The notes: generated by a model not told the origin, from the letters alone. A DNA stretch of 64,000 nucleotides from Qaidamihabitans albus (GCF_016464705.1 NZ_JAEHOB010000001.1:124001-188000); one strand, 5' to 3'; numbered from the stretch's first letter, positions 43,889-52,850 are shown. A program made the numbers and translations.

Positions 43889-45733
43889 TCAGAACGCCGC
43901 TTCGTCGATGTCCATCAGGTCGTTGTCGGCCGCCTCGACGATCGCGCGCCGGGCGGAGAGCTCCGGCAGCACGGTCTTGGCGAAGAACGAGGCCACGGCC
44001 ACCTTGCCCTCGTAGAACGGGGTGTCCTTGGCCGAGGCGCCCTCGTCGAGCCTGGCCGTGGCCACCTCGGCCTGGCGCAGCAGCTGCCAGCCGACGAGCA
44101 GGTCACCCGCCGACATCAGCAGCCGCACCGTGTGCTGGCCGACCTTGTAGACGTTGCGCGGGTCCTCCTGCGACGCGGTGAGATTGCCGATCATCGCGCC
44201 GAGCATGCCCTGCGTGTCGTCGAGGGCCTGCTTGAGCAGCGCCCGCTCCGCCTTCAGCCTGCCGTTGCCCGCCTCCGACTCGATGAACCGGGTGATCTCG
44301 CCCGCGATGTGGGTGAGCGCCTGGCCCTTGTCCCGGACGATCTTGCGGAAGAAGAAGTCCAGCGACTGGATGGCCGTGGTGCCCTCGTAGAGCGAGTCGA
44401 TCTTCGCGTCGCGGATGTACTGCTCGATCGGGTAGTCCTGCAGGAAGCCGGAGCCGCCAAGTGTCTGCAGCGACTGCACGAGCTGTTCGGTGGCGCGCTC
44501 GGACCCGACGCCCTTGACGATCGGCAGCAGCAGGTCGTTGACCCGCTCGGCCAGCTCCAGCGCCTGCTCGTCGCCGTCGGCGGTCCAGATCTGGTCCTGG
44601 TACGACGCCGTGTAGAGGTAGACGGCGCGCAGGCCCTCCGCGTAGGCCTTCTGCAGCATCAGCGACCGGCGCATGTCCGGGTGGTGCGTGATGGTCACCC
44701 GCGGTGCGGTCTTGTCCACCATGTTCGGCAGGTCGGCACCCTGCACGCGCTCCTTGGCGAACTCGAGGGCGTTCAGGTAGCCGGTGGACAGCGTCGCGAT
44801 GGCCTTCGTGCCGACCATCATCCGGGCGTACTCGATGACCTGGAACATCTGCGCGATGCCGTCGTGCACCTCGCCGAGCAACCAGCCCTTGGCCGGCACG
44901 CCGTGCTGGCCGAAGGTCAGCTCGCACGTGGTGGAGACCTTGAGGCCCATCTTGTGCTCGACCCCGGTGACGAAGGCGCCGTTGCGCTCGCCGGGCTCGC
45001 CGGTCTCGGAGTCGAAGTGGAACTTCGGCACGAGGAACAGTGAAAGACCCTTGGTGCCCGGCTTGGCCTCGATTCCGGGGCCTTCGGGCCGGGCCAGGAC
45101 GAGGTGCATGATGTTCTCGGTCATGTCCTGGTCGCCCGAGGTGATGAAGCGCTTGACGCCGTCGAGGTGCCAGGAGCCGTCCTCCTGCAGCACGGCCTTG
45201 GTGCGGCCCGCACCGACGTCCGAGCCGGCATCCGGCTCGGTGAGCACCATCGTCGCGCCCCACGCGCGGTCGATCATGATCCGCGCCCAGCGCTTCTGCT
45301 CCTCGGTGCCGTTCTTGTCGACGATCATCGCGAAGTTCGGCCCGGCCATGTACATGAACAGCGCGGGGTTGGCGCCGAGGATGAGCTCGGAGGCGGCCCA
45401 CTGCACGGTGGGCGGCAGGCCGAAGCCGCCGAGGTCGTTGGTCAGGCCGATGCGCCACCACTCGCCGTCCCACAGCGCCTGGTAGCTCTTCTTGAACGAC
45501 TCCGGCAGCGTGGCCGAGAAGGTCTTCGGGTCGTACACCGGCGGGTTGCGGTCCGCGTCGGCGAAGGACTCGGCCAGCGGGCCGACGGCGAGGTTGTTCA
45601 GCTCGGTGAGCACGCCACGGGCGGTCTCCTCGTCCGACTCCTCCAGCACGCCCTTACCCAGGCGGTCCTGGACACCGAGCACCTCGAACAGGTTGAACTC
45701 GAGGTCTCGCACGTTGCTCTTGTAGTGGCCCAT
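43889..45733 (-). CDS. fadE5: acyl-CoA dehydrogenase, FadE5-like
   Basis: Product of 614 residues. The start [20 protein letters not shown] and [20 protein letters not shown] are characteristic of mycobacterial FadE5 (611 residues, broad chain-length enzyme; recalled from the known family). FAD-domain elements include [20 protein letters not shown] and the C-terminal [20 protein letters not shown] with the catalytic Glu region. It introduces the 2,3-double bond in fatty acyl-CoA. In M. tuberculosis the gene neighbours fadA2-fabG4-htdX; here they are about 36 kb apart but share promoter boxes. Confidence 0.93.
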   Translation of the reverse strand: MGHYKSNVRDLEFNLFEVLGVQDRLGKGVLEESDEETARGVLTELNNLAVGPLAESFADADRNPPVYDPKTFSATLPESFKKSYQALWDGEWWRIGLTNDLGGFGLPPTVQWAASELILGANPALFMYMAGPNFAMIVDKNGTEEQKRWARIMIDRAWGATMVLTEPDAGSDVGAGRTKAVLQEDGSWHLDGVKRFITSGDQDMTENIMHLVLARPEGPGIEAKPGTKGLSLFLVPKFHFDSETGEPGERNGAFVTGVEHKMGLKVSTTCELTFGQHGVPAKGWLLGEVHDGIAQMFQVIEYARMMVGTKAIATLSTGYLNALEFAKERVQGADLPNMVDKTAPRVTITHHPDMRRSLMLQKAYAEGLRAVYLYTASYQDQIWTADGDEQALELAERVNDLLLPIVKGVGSERATEQLVQSLQTLGGSGFLQDYPIEQYIRDAKIDSLYEGTTAIQSLDFFFRKIVRDKGQALTHIAGEITRFIESEAGNGRLKAERALLKQALDDTQGMLGAMIGNLTASQEDPRNVYKVGQHTVRLLMSAGDLLVGWQLLRQAEVATARLDEGASAKDTPFYEGKVAVASFFAKTVLPELSARRAIVEAADNDLMDIDEAAF

Positions 45734-45796
45734 GTCGTCACTCCGTACGGTCGTTCGGCACTCCGGCTGGGCGCTGCCTTGGGCGGATCACCGCCC

Positions 45797-45835
45797 TTAC
45801 TGGCCGGTAACATGCAGGGTATTACCTGCCGGTAA
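45797..45835. promoter_or_regulatory. paired fad-type operator boxes before fadE5
   Basis: TTACTGGCCGGTAA (45797-45810) and TTACCTGCCGGTAA (45822-45835), centres 25 bp apart, lie 64-102 bp upstream of the fadE5 start. The same motif occurs at 7671-7684 (fadA2/fabG4). Likely tandem sites for a TetR-type lipid regulator. Confidence 0.6.
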
Positions 45836-45851
45836 CCGGCGGCAAGCGGGT

Positions 45852-46640
45852 TCACCTGGTTTGTGACGTACGGATCTCGCTGAGCGCCTCGTCGTGTGGA
45901 ATTAGCGCGTCGTCGGCGCGGGCGATCAGGATGCCACTGCGGAAGGCGGTGGTGACCGCGTGTGTGCGGTCCCGTGCGGAGAGCTTGCGCAGGATGCTCT
46001 TGACGTGCGTGCGGACGGTCTCCACCGAGAGGTAGAGCACCTTCGCGATGGCCGAGTTCTCCAGCCCTTCGGCGACGAGTTGCAACACCTGGTACTCGCG
46101 CCGGGACAGCGGCATCTGCGGCCGGTTGGCCGGTGCGGGCACCTGGCCGTTCGCGGCCGTGGTGTGCCGCTTCGGGCGGGCGGTCAGCGCGGCGAGGGCC
46201 GGGTCGATGTAGCGGCGGTCGGTGTGCGCCCGCCGGATGGCCTCGGTGAGCCGGCGCGGGTCGGCGGAGCGGGGCACGGTGGCATGCGCCCCGGCGGCGA
46301 CCGTGGTCGAGAGGTAGCCGGGCGTGCGCTGGGAGTCCCGGACGAGGACGATCACGACGAGTGCGGGGTCGCCGTCGCTGAGCAGCCGGGTCAGGTGGCA
46401 GTGCGGGTCGAGTCCGGAGTCGATGATCACGATGTTGGGCTTGAGCTGTTCGCAGAGTTGCAGCGAGGCGTGATGGCTCGCGGCGTGCCCGACCCAGCGC
46501 AACCCCGGGGTACGGTGGATCAGCGCGCTCAGGCCCTCCCGGAAGATCGGCACCGGGTCCAGCGCGGCGACGGTCAGTGCCCGTGTGCCCGCCGCGCCGA
46601 GGCCGGGCGCCGCACGGCCCTTGTCCATGTTCTGCGCCAT
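45852..46640 (-). CDS. LuxR-type regulator with degenerate receiver domain
   Basis: Product of 262 residues; a second Met lies four codons in. The C-terminal LuxR helix-turn-helix is intact (LSRREYQVLQLVAEGLENSA, then SVETVRTHVKSILRKLSARD). The N-terminal domain resembles a receiver (VAALDPVPIFREGLSALIHR; IVIIDSGLDP), but the usual acidic pair is reduced and the conserved Lys region reads AGAHATVPRSADP, so normal phosphorylation is doubtful. No histidine kinase is adjacent. It may be controlled by ligand, partner or expression level. Confidence 0.85.
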   Translation of the reverse strand: MAQNMDKGRAAPGLGAAGTRALTVAALDPVPIFREGLSALIHRTPGLRWVGHAASHHASLQLCEQLKPNIVIIDSGLDPHCHLTRLLSDGDPALVVIVLVRDSQRTPGYLSTTVAAGAHATVPRSADPRRLTEAIRRAHTDRRYIDPALAALTARPKRHTTAANGQVPAPANRPQMPLSRREYQVLQLVAEGLENSAIAKVLYLSVETVRTHVKSILRKLSARDRTHAVTTAFRSGILIARADDALIPHDEALSEIRTSQTR

Positions 46641-46867
46641 TCGCTCTCCGTCTCCCTCGCCCCCTGGTCAAAGGACGCGTTCGCTCGCCGCGCTTCGCGC
46701 GGCCCCCTGTGAGTCGCGCCCAGCTCCCCCCTGCTGGGACTGGGCACCGATCGCCTCGTGACGCTTTGGACGACCATTCATTTAATCCATGACGCAGGCT
46801 CACCCGCGAGGGGGGTGCGTTAGCGCTGAGCTGCGCTTATGCCCCGCTTACGCGGCGACACGGTGGG
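46641..46867. other. intergenic region without a gene
   Basis: Upstream region of the LuxR-type gene. A weak hairpin, CCCAGC/GCTGGG, is present near 46710-46735. Codon structure and GC distribution show no convincing ORF. Confidence 0.4.
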
Positions 46868-47413
46868 TTACGACGCGGCGTCGCGCAAGCGGCCGAACTC
46901 CTCGGCGAGCGCGGTGGGGGTCCAGTGCGCGTTCAGGCCGCTGGGATTGGGCAGCAACCACACGCGAACGCCGCTGACCTGCTCGTCCTGCGGTCCGACC
47001 GCGGCGCGCGGACGGCCGAAGGCGGCCCGGTAGGCGGTGATGCCGACGACCGCGAGCCGGCGTGGCCGGTAGCGGGCGACCGTGCGGGCGAGACGTTCGC
47101 CACCCGCCCGCAGTTCCGCGGCTGTGAGCTCGTCCGCGCGGGCGGTGGTGCGGGCGACGAGGTTCGTGATCCCGAGGCCGTAGTCCGGCAACAGGTGCTG
47201 CTCGCTCGGGTGCAGCCGGCGCGGGGTGAAGCCGGCGCGGTACAGCGCGGGCCAGAAGCGGTTGCCGGGATGGGCGAAGTGGTGGCCGGTGGCGCCGGAG
47301 TACAGGCCCGGATTGATGCCGCAGAAGAGCACCCGCAGCCCGGGCGCGACGACGTCAGGGATGGTGCGGCCGTGGGCCGCCGCGAGCTCTTCCCTGGTCG
47401 GTCGGCTGGCCAT
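46868..47413 (-). CDS. mug: G/U mismatch-specific DNA glycosylase
   Basis: Product of 181 residues from the ATG at 47411-47413. The Mug/TDG motifs are visible: FCGINPGLYSGATGHHFAHP (motif 1 with the catalytic Asn and the pyrimidine pocket), GNRFWPALYRAGF, and motif 2 WLLPNPSGLNAHW (intercalating loop). It removes uracil or ethenocytosine opposite G in base-excision repair. Monocistronic. Confidence 0.92.
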   Translation of the reverse strand: MASRPTREELAAAHGRTIPDVVAPGLRVLFCGINPGLYSGATGHHFAHPGNRFWPALYRAGFTPRRLHPSEQHLLPDYGLGITNLVARTTARADELTAAELRAGGERLARTVARYRPRRLAVVGITAYRAAFGRPRAAVGPQDEQVSGVRVWLLPNPSGLNAHWTPTALAEEFGRLRDAAS

Positions 47414-47538
47414 GTAGCGCAGTGTGCCCGCGCGGCGGCCGCGGTAATCGGCGCGGGGCGGCCCGCAGGGTGGCGAAGGCGTCGCCCGGTGCGTACGCTG
47501 TGTGACCTGCCACACAAGCCGGCATCAAGGGGGATGGC

Positions 47539-47733
47539 GTGCAACTGGCCCTGGTCATCGGCCTCGCCGCACTGATCCTCACCGCCGCGACTGCGACGGT
47601 GCTGCTGGAGGAGCGACGCGCCCAGCGGCGGCATGCGCTGCGCAGGCAGGCGCGGCTGGCGCGGCTCGGTGAGGTCGACCCGCTGGCACCGGCCGGGTTG
47701 CCGGCGCATTCGGAGCAGCGGCCGCCCGCCTGA
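47539..47733 (+). CDS. small membrane protein of 64 aa, overlapping vanZ antisense
   Basis: GTG at 47539 has AAGGGGG upstream. The product has one N-terminal membrane segment (VQLALVIGLAALILTAATAT), then a basic stretch (LLEERRAQRRHALRRQARLA) and a short tail. The last 155 bp overlap the 3' end of the VanZ-like gene on the other strand. The VanZ tail there is low-complexity Ala/Pro, so this strand may hold the real gene and the VanZ extension may be tolerated read-through, or both are translated. Confidence 0.5.
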   Translation: MQLALVIGLAALILTAATATVLLEERRAQRRHALRRQARLARLGEVDPLAPAGLPAHSEQRPPA

Positions 47734-48310
47734 TCTTCCGCAGCGCGACGAACAGCGCCGCCGCGACCCAGCCGAGCATCGCGCCCACGGTGTTGTTCAT
47801 GAGGTCGTCCACGTCGAAGATCCGGTAGACGAACGGCGCGGTGCCGAAGTTCGCGGTCAGTTGCGTGATCTCGATCAGCAGCGACGCGCCGAGGCCGAGC
47901 AGCGCGGCCCGCGCGAACCCCTGCCGCCACAGCAGCCTGGCGAAGATGCCGAGCGGAACGAACAGCAGCACGTTCATCGTGGCCTGCTGGAAAGTCAGCG
48001 TCAGCAGCGCGTGCGAGACGGGCTCGCCGTACCTGCTCAGTTCCGCGCCGATGTCGCTGACCCACTGGAACGGGACCAGCTGTGTGGTCTGCTCCAGTCG
48101 CGGCCGGCCGGGGTCGGGTAGCGGGAGCAGCACCACCGCCAGCGCGAGGCAACCGTAGAGCGTGCCGACGGCCAGGACAGCCACCCGTTTCGGCCGCACG
48201 CGGCCGAAACGCGCGTGGTGGCCGATCAGCTGCGGGACGAGGAGCGTTCCCCACACGACGAGGAAGCCGAGAGTCCCGTACAGCAGGGACGTTTCCTGTG
48301 CCGTCGTCAT
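47579..48310 (-). CDS. VanZ-like membrane protein
   Basis: Product of 243 residues from the ATG at 48308-48310. Five membrane segments, including YGTLGFLVVWGTLLVPQLIG, VAVLAVGTLYGCLALAVVLL, and the VanZ core MNVLLFVPLGIFARLL, ALLGLGASLLIEITQLTAN, then FDVDDLMNNTVGAMLGWVAA. VanZ proteins give low-level teicoplanin resistance in enterococci; chromosomal homologues have unknown roles. The C-terminal 50 residues are Ala/Pro-rich and lie antisense to a small ORF, so the true end may be functionally near residue 195. Confidence 0.87.
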   Translation of the reverse strand: MTTAQETSLLYGTLGFLVVWGTLLVPQLIGHHARFGRVRPKRVAVLAVGTLYGCLALAVVLLPLPDPGRPRLEQTTQLVPFQWVSDIGAELSRYGEPVSHALLTLTFQQATMNVLLFVPLGIFARLLWRQGFARAALLGLGASLLIEITQLTANFGTAPFVYRIFDVDDLMNNTVGAMLGWVAAALFVALRKIRRAAAAPNAPATRPVPAGRPHRAAPAAPACAAHAAAGRVAPPAAPSQSRR

Positions 48311-48417
48311 GGGTTCGACGCTATGGACCCCGGTGTGCGCGGACCTCGGCTGAACGGTCGCGGTCGCCGCCGTGATCGGCCGTTCGGCTGATGGCCGATC
48401 GCCGATAGGGTTGGCGG

Positions 48418-48918
48418 ATGACGATCGCTCTGCGGCGTGCCGAGGAGAACGATCACGCCGAGATGGTCCGGGCAATCCAGACGTGGTGGGGTGACTCCCG
48501 GTCGCCGGAGCAGGCCAGGGAGCTGGCGCTGCTGCTGCCGAGGCTGTTCGTCGAACACTTCTCAGGAACCAGCCTCGTCGCCGAGGACGGCGGCGATATG
48601 GCGGGGTTCCTGATCGGCTTCCATTCGGCCGACGACCCGGTGCTCGCCTACGTCCACTTCGTGGGCATCGACCCCCGGCGCCGCCACGACGGTCTCGCCC
48701 GGCGTCTGTACGAGACTTTCTTCACGGCGGCGGCCGCGGCGGGCCGCCGCCGCGTGGGTGCGGTGACCTCTCCGGCCAACCACGGGTCGATCGCCTTCCA
48801 CCGCCGCATGGGCTTCACGCTGAAGCCGGGCGACACGATGGTCGACGGGGTGCCGGTGCACCGCGACTACGACGGTCCGGGCCAGGATCGGGTCGTCTTC
48901 GTGCGGGAGCTGAGCTAG
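48418..48918 (+). CDS. GNAT-family acetyltransferase
   Basis: Product of 166 residues. The acetyl-CoA-binding region is VHFVGIDPRRRHDGLARRLY, with the pyrophosphate loop R-R-H-D-G-L-A, then NHGSIAFHRRMGFTLKPGDT, the C-terminal GNAT strand-helix. The N-terminal ALRRAEENDHAEMVRAIQTW is typical. Substrate unknown. Divergent from vanZ. Confidence 0.9.
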   Translation: MTIALRRAEENDHAEMVRAIQTWWGDSRSPEQARELALLLPRLFVEHFSGTSLVAEDGGDMAGFLIGFHSADDPVLAYVHFVGIDPRRRHDGLARRLYETFFTAAAAAGRRRVGAVTSPANHGSIAFHRRMGFTLKPGDTMVDGVPVHRDYDGPGQDRVVFVRELS

Positions 48919-48974
48919 TCCGGGAGTTCCCGTTCCGTCAAGACACCGGTGTGCCCTGGCATGACCATGCTGGC

Positions 48975-49313
48975 ATGCCGACGTGGGAGGACGTCGTGGC
49001 CGTTGGCGCCGCGCTGCCGGAGGTCGAGGAGTCGACCTGGTACCGGACGCCCGCACTGAAGGTGGCGGGCAAGGGCTTCGCCCGGCTGCGGACCGAGAGC
49101 GAGGGCCGGCTCGTGCTGATGTGCGGACTGGACGAGAAGGCGGCATTGCTGGAGTCCGGCGATCCGGCCTTCTACACCACGCCGCACTACGACGGCTACG
49201 GCGCCATCCTGGTGGACCTCGGCGCCGTGGACCTCGATCAGCTCACCGAGTTGGTCGAGGAGTCGTGGCGGCTCAAGGCGCCGGCGCGGCTGCGGAAGGC
49301 CCGGGACGGTTGA
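48975..49313 (+). CDS. MmcQ/YjbR-family protein
   Basis: Product of 112 residues from the ATG at 48975 (MPTWEDVVAVGAALPEVEES). The YjbR signature appears as TPALKVAGKGFARLRTESEG and the later SGDPAFYTTPHYDGYGAILV. This double-wing fold may bind DNA, but no function is established. Its end overlaps the convergent phosphatase gene by 41 bp. Confidence 0.88.
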   Translation: MPTWEDVVAVGAALPEVEESTWYRTPALKVAGKGFARLRTESEGRLVLMCGLDEKAALLESGDPAFYTTPHYDGYGAILVDLGAVDLDQLTELVEESWRLKAPARLRKARDG

Positions 49314-49761
49314 GCGGCCGGTTCCTGGCGAACCAGGTGATCCACCTGCGCTGCCACGGAGTCTCCACCGCGCGCCGGTGGTAGTGCTGCCGCGTCCAGG
49401 CGAACGCCTCACCAGGGGTGAGGCCGCTCAGCGTGGCCAGGCAGGCGATCGCCGTGCCGGTGCGGCCGACACCGCCGTTGCAGGCCAGTTCGACGGCTTC
49501 GCCGGCCCGGGCGCGTTCGTGCAGCGCGACGATGCCGGTGGCGGCGCCCTGCCAGTTCGTCGGCAGGAGGCCGTCCACCCACGGGACCCATTCGTGCGGC
49601 CACTGCAACGACTCGTCGTGGCGGCGGCGGAGCAGGAAGGTGCCGAGATAGAGCCCGAAGGCGGGCGGCGGTCCTTCGGGGAGCGGCCTGCGGAGTCCGC
49701 GGCCCCGCACCCGGGTGCCGTCGGGTAGCTCGATCGCGCCCGTGAGCGCCGGTGTGCTCAT
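49273..49761 (-). CDS. protein-tyrosine/dual-specificity phosphatase-like protein
   Basis: Product of 162 residues. The Cys-x5-Arg loop reads ELACNGGVGRTGTAIACLAT (nucleophilic Cys, then Arg after five residues), as in tyrosine phosphatases, but the usual preceding His is Ala. A WPD-like segment is not obvious. The ATG overlaps the stop of the upstream methyltransferase (ATGA), so the two form an operon. The substrate is unknown; small phosphatases of this type may act on proteins or phosphorylated metabolites. Confidence 0.8.
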   Translation of the reverse strand: MSTPALTGAIELPDGTRVRGRGLRRPLPEGPPPAFGLYLGTFLLRRRHDESLQWPHEWVPWVDGLLPTNWQGAATGIVALHERARAGEAVELACNGGVGRTGTAIACLATLSGLTPGEAFAWTRQHYHRRAVETPWQRRWITWFARNRPLNRPGPSAAAPAP

Positions 49762-50567
49762 CCGTCGATTGTGCAGGGCCGGGAGCCGTGGGTCCGGCCG
49801 ATCAGCATCGTCACGCGAACATGTTCCGCGAAGGGCGCGTGTGGTGCCAGCGCGTCGCGGACACGTTCGGCGAAGCGCGGTCGCTCCTCCGGCGACGGCA
49901 GTTGTGTCGCCGAGAAGGCGGAGTAGACACCGCCGATGAGCTGTTCGATGCCGAGTTCGCCGGTGTACTCGACGGTGGCAGGCGTCACCTCGAACCCGGC
50001 GGCCGTGAGCAGGTCGCGGTAGTGCTGCTGACTGGCGGCGTCGGTGCCGCAGCCGTTGGTGAGGGTGGTGTCCAGCCAGCTCTCCAGCACACCGCGCAAC
50101 GCCCGCGACCATGCGTTGTCCTGTAGCCAGAGCGGTTCGCCGTTGGTGACGGCGGCGATGCCGCCACCGGCGCGGAGGAACGGGCGAAGTTCCGGGAGAA
50201 GTCGGCCGGGGTCCATCCAGTGCAGTGCCTGAGCGATGGTGACGGCGCCGAGAGCGGGCCGGTCGCGCAGCAGCGCGGGCAGGTCTCGGTCGGCGCCGAC
50301 GATCCAGTCCACGTTGGTCACGCCTTGTTCCGCCGCGGCGTTGCGGGCATGGGCCAGCATGTCCGGTTCCGGATCGATGCCGAGCACGGACCGCACCCGG
50401 CGGGCGATCGGCAGCGTCAGCTGGCCGGTCCCGCAGCCGAGGTCGGCAGTGGTGTCGTTCGCCGTCAGCCCGAGGGTGCGCGCGAGCGTGTCGACGACGG
50501 CGGGCGGGTAGCCGCGCCGGTACCGGTGGTAGAAGTCGGTCACCGTACCGCTGAATCCGAGGTCCAC
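49758..50567 (-). CDS. class I SAM-dependent methyltransferase
   Basis: Product of 269 residues. Motif I DTTADLGCGTGQLTLPIARR, motif II VLGIDPEPDMLAHARNAAAE and the post-motif VTIAQALHWMDPGRLLPEL mark the methyltransf_11 group. The ending GRTHGSRPCTIDG overlaps the phosphatase start. Substrate cannot be predicted; many such proteins methylate small metabolites. Confidence 0.9.
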   Translation of the reverse strand: MDLGFSGTVTDFYHRYRRGYPPAVVDTLARTLGLTANDTTADLGCGTGQLTLPIARRVRSVLGIDPEPDMLAHARNAAAEQGVTNVDWIVGADRDLPALLRDRPALGAVTIAQALHWMDPGRLLPELRPFLRAGGGIAAVTNGEPLWLQDNAWSRALRGVLESWLDTTLTNGCGTDAASQQHYRDLLTAAGFEVTPATVEYTGELGIEQLIGGVYSAFSATQLPSPEERPRFAERVRDALAPHAPFAEHVRVTMLIGRTHGSRPCTIDG

Positions 50568-50607
50568 CGGACCAGCCTCGCAGGTCCGCGAGGTGTGGCG
50601 GAGCCGT

Positions 50608-51480
50608 TCAGCTCGTGGCGGAATCCGCTGTGAGGAAACCGAGGACGGCCTCGCTCACCTGGTCCGGCGCCTCCTCGGCCATGTGGTGCCCGCTGTCGAT
50701 GGTGCCGAAGCGGACGTCGGCCGCCCACGCGCGCCAGATGTGGTCGAGGTCGGGATACAGTTCCCGGAGGTCGTCGAAGCGGGAGTCCAGCACGAGCAGC
50801 GGGCAGGTCACGCGGCGACCGGCCGCACGGTCGGCGAGCTCGTGGTCGCGGTCGATCGACAGGCCGGCCCGGTAGTCCTCGAGCATGGCCCGCACGGTCG
50901 CCGGGTCGTGGATCGCCTGCTGGTAGTCGGCCCAGGCCTCGGCTCCCATCCGGGCCGGATCGCCGCCGTACCAGGCCGCAGGGTCGGCGAGGATCGCGCG
51001 CTCGGGCTTGTCCGGCTGCGCGAAGAAGAACCAGTGCCACCACTGGCGCGCGAACTTCTCGTCACAGCGGGCGAGATGCTCGCTGATCGGTACGCAGTCG
51101 GCGAGCACGAGCCTGCTGACCGCCGCCGGTGCGTCGAGCGCCAGGCGCAGTGCGGCGTAGCTGCCCCGGTCGTGGCCGACCACGGCGAAGCGCTCGTGGC
51201 CCAGCCGCCGCATGAGTTCGAGGCAGTCACCCGCCATCGCGCGCTTGGCATAGGGTCGATGGTCGGCCGTAGTCGCCGGTTTGCCGGATCGGCCGTACCC
51301 GCGCAGATCGGGGCAGACGACCGCGTGCCGCCCCGCGAGCCGGGGCGCGACGCGGTGCCATGTGGCGTGTGTGCGCGGATGCCCATGGAGCAGCAGGACC
51401 GGTGGGCCCGCGCCACCGTGCCGCACGCGGAGGGACACCTCGCCGACGTCGATCATTTCGAGCGCGAATCCGTCGAACAA
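50608..51480 (-). CDS. alpha/beta hydrolase, haloacetate-dehalogenase-like
   Basis: Product of 290 residues from a TTG at 51478-51480, selected because GGAGGT lies eight bases upstream and the family begins M-F-D-G-F. Motifs: LLLHGHPRTHATWHRVAP (oxyanion loop), PDLRGYGRSGKP, nucleophile Asp in VVGHDRGSYAALRLA (HDRG as in fluoroacetate dehalogenases), and the catalytic His in GTIDSGHHMAEEAPD. The Asp nucleophile argues for a dehalogenase or epoxide hydrolase rather than an esterase. Confidence 0.88.
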   Translation of the reverse strand: MFDGFALEMIDVGEVSLRVRHGGAGPPVLLLHGHPRTHATWHRVAPRLAGRHAVVCPDLRGYGRSGKPATTADHRPYAKRAMAGDCLELMRRLGHERFAVVGHDRGSYAALRLALDAPAAVSRLVLADCVPISEHLARCDEKFARQWWHWFFFAQPDKPERAILADPAAWYGGDPARMGAEAWADYQQAIHDPATVRAMLEDYRAGLSIDRDHELADRAAGRRVTCPLLVLDSRFDDLRELYPDLDHIWRAWAADVRFGTIDSGHHMAEEAPDQVSEAVLGFLTADSATS

Positions 51481-51627
51481 GGTCGCCACCTCCGCGAGTC
51501 CCCCGCTCAGGCCCGCGAGTTCCGCGTTCACGACGCCTCGAAGGCACCGCTGGAACGGGAGCGCACCGTTGAGCACCGTTCGCCGGTCACGCTACATTCA
51601 CCTGCTGCCTACCGGGAGGTCGTACCG

Positions 51628-52185
51628 ATGCCTGACGCGTTCGACGACGCCGCACTTTCCGCGAAGCTGGTCCGGGGGCTACGCCCGACTCGCGTCACGC
51701 TCGTCGACTACGACCCCGCCTGGCCGGAGCGCTTCGAACTCCGAGCCGCCGAACTGCGCGGGATACTCGGCGACCGAGCGCATCTCATCGAGCACATCGG
51801 TTCCACGTCCGTGCCGGGGCTCGCCGCGAAACCGATCATCGACATCGTGGTCGGCATCGACGACCCGGACGACGAGCGGGCGTACCTTCCCGACCTGGAA
51901 GCGGCGGGCTATGACCTCCGCGTCCGTGAACCCGGGCATCGTGCGCTGCGTGGCGGCGAACCCGACGAGCCGGTGAACCTGCACTGTTATCCGCCCGGCC
52001 ATGTCGAGGTGCACCGCTACCTCGCCTTCCGCGACCGGCTCCGGGCCAGTGACGCGGACCGGGACCTGTATGCCGAGACGAAGCGGAGGCTGGCGCAGCG
52101 GGAGTGGCGCGACATCAACTACTACGCCGAGGCCAAGCGGCCGGTGATCAACGAGATCCTGACGCGAGCGGGCCTGCCAGGTTGA
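51628..52185 (+). CDS. GrpB/UPF0157-family nucleotidyltransferase-like protein
   Basis: Product of 185 residues; ATG with GGGAGG upstream. The family core is VTLVDYDPAWPERFELRAAE, LIEHIGSTSVPGLAAKPIID (G-S-T-S and the paired acidic metal-binding residues) and NLHCYPPGHVEVHRYLAFRD. The fold is a minimal nucleotidyltransferase; no substrate is known. Common as a stand-alone gene in actinobacteria. Confidence 0.92.
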   Translation: MPDAFDDAALSAKLVRGLRPTRVTLVDYDPAWPERFELRAAELRGILGDRAHLIEHIGSTSVPGLAAKPIIDIVVGIDDPDDERAYLPDLEAAGYDLRVREPGHRALRGGEPDEPVNLHCYPPGHVEVHRYLAFRDRLRASDADRDLYAETKRRLAQREWRDINYYAEAKRPVINEILTRAGLPG

Positions 52186-52249
52186 CGAGGCAGCGGTATC
52201 GGGACCATTCGGTCCGGTTGAGTTCACCCGGGTTGCTAGCGTGCTCGGT

Positions 52250-52721
52250 ATGTCCTCCGCCGTTGACCTGGTCCGGACCTCGCGGCTGTCCGATGTCGCC
52301 GAGTACGCCTATGCATCGCGGGTGCGCGCCGCGGGCTGCGAGCTGATCTTCGCCGCGGGCGCGTGCCCGCTCGACGCCGAGGGCAACACTGTGGCGGTGG
52401 GCGACTACGCCGGTCAGGCACGTCAGGCGATGCGGAACCTGCGGACCGCGCTCGCTGAAGCGGGCGCGGCACTGGTACGTGCCAACCCTCGCTCCGGTGT
52501 GTCACAACGGCGATGAGCAAGCGATCGGGGCGCACCGCCGCTCGCTTGCCCTCGCGCTGGCCGCGGGCGTATCCATCGCGGCGGGTTCGGACATGGCTCC
52601 CCGGCCGCACGTCGACCTGCTGACCGAGCTGGCCCTGCTGTCGAGGGCGGGGCTCGCCGTCGACGACTTGCCCGGTCGCGTACGCGCCGTCTGGCGGAAC
52701 GGAAGTCTCGGGGCACCGTGA
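52250..52721 (+). pseudogene. RidA 5' half joined to an amidohydrolase 3' remnant
   Basis: From the ATG at 52250 the frame encodes a RidA/YjgF N-terminal half (IFAAGACPLDAEGNTVAVGD, then QARQAMRNLRTALAEAGA) that ends abruptly at 52516. In another frame, from about 52490, AAGVSIAAGSDMAPRPHVDL and LLTELALLSRAGLAVDDLPG match the metal-binding Asp and C-terminal region of an imidazolonepropionase-like amidohydrolase, ending at 52721. A deletion seems to have fused parts of two genes. The RidA part lacks its C-terminal catalytic Arg and so is probably inactive. Confidence 0.75.
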
Positions 52722-52850
52722 CCCACGCCGCGGCGACGCGGACGGACGCCGGCCAGGACGGCGATGACCTCGGCGGGGAGGTCCGGCACGTTGACATCGA
52801 TATATGCGCATGTGACCATGCCTTTTCTGTTGCGGGAGGGAGTGAACCCC

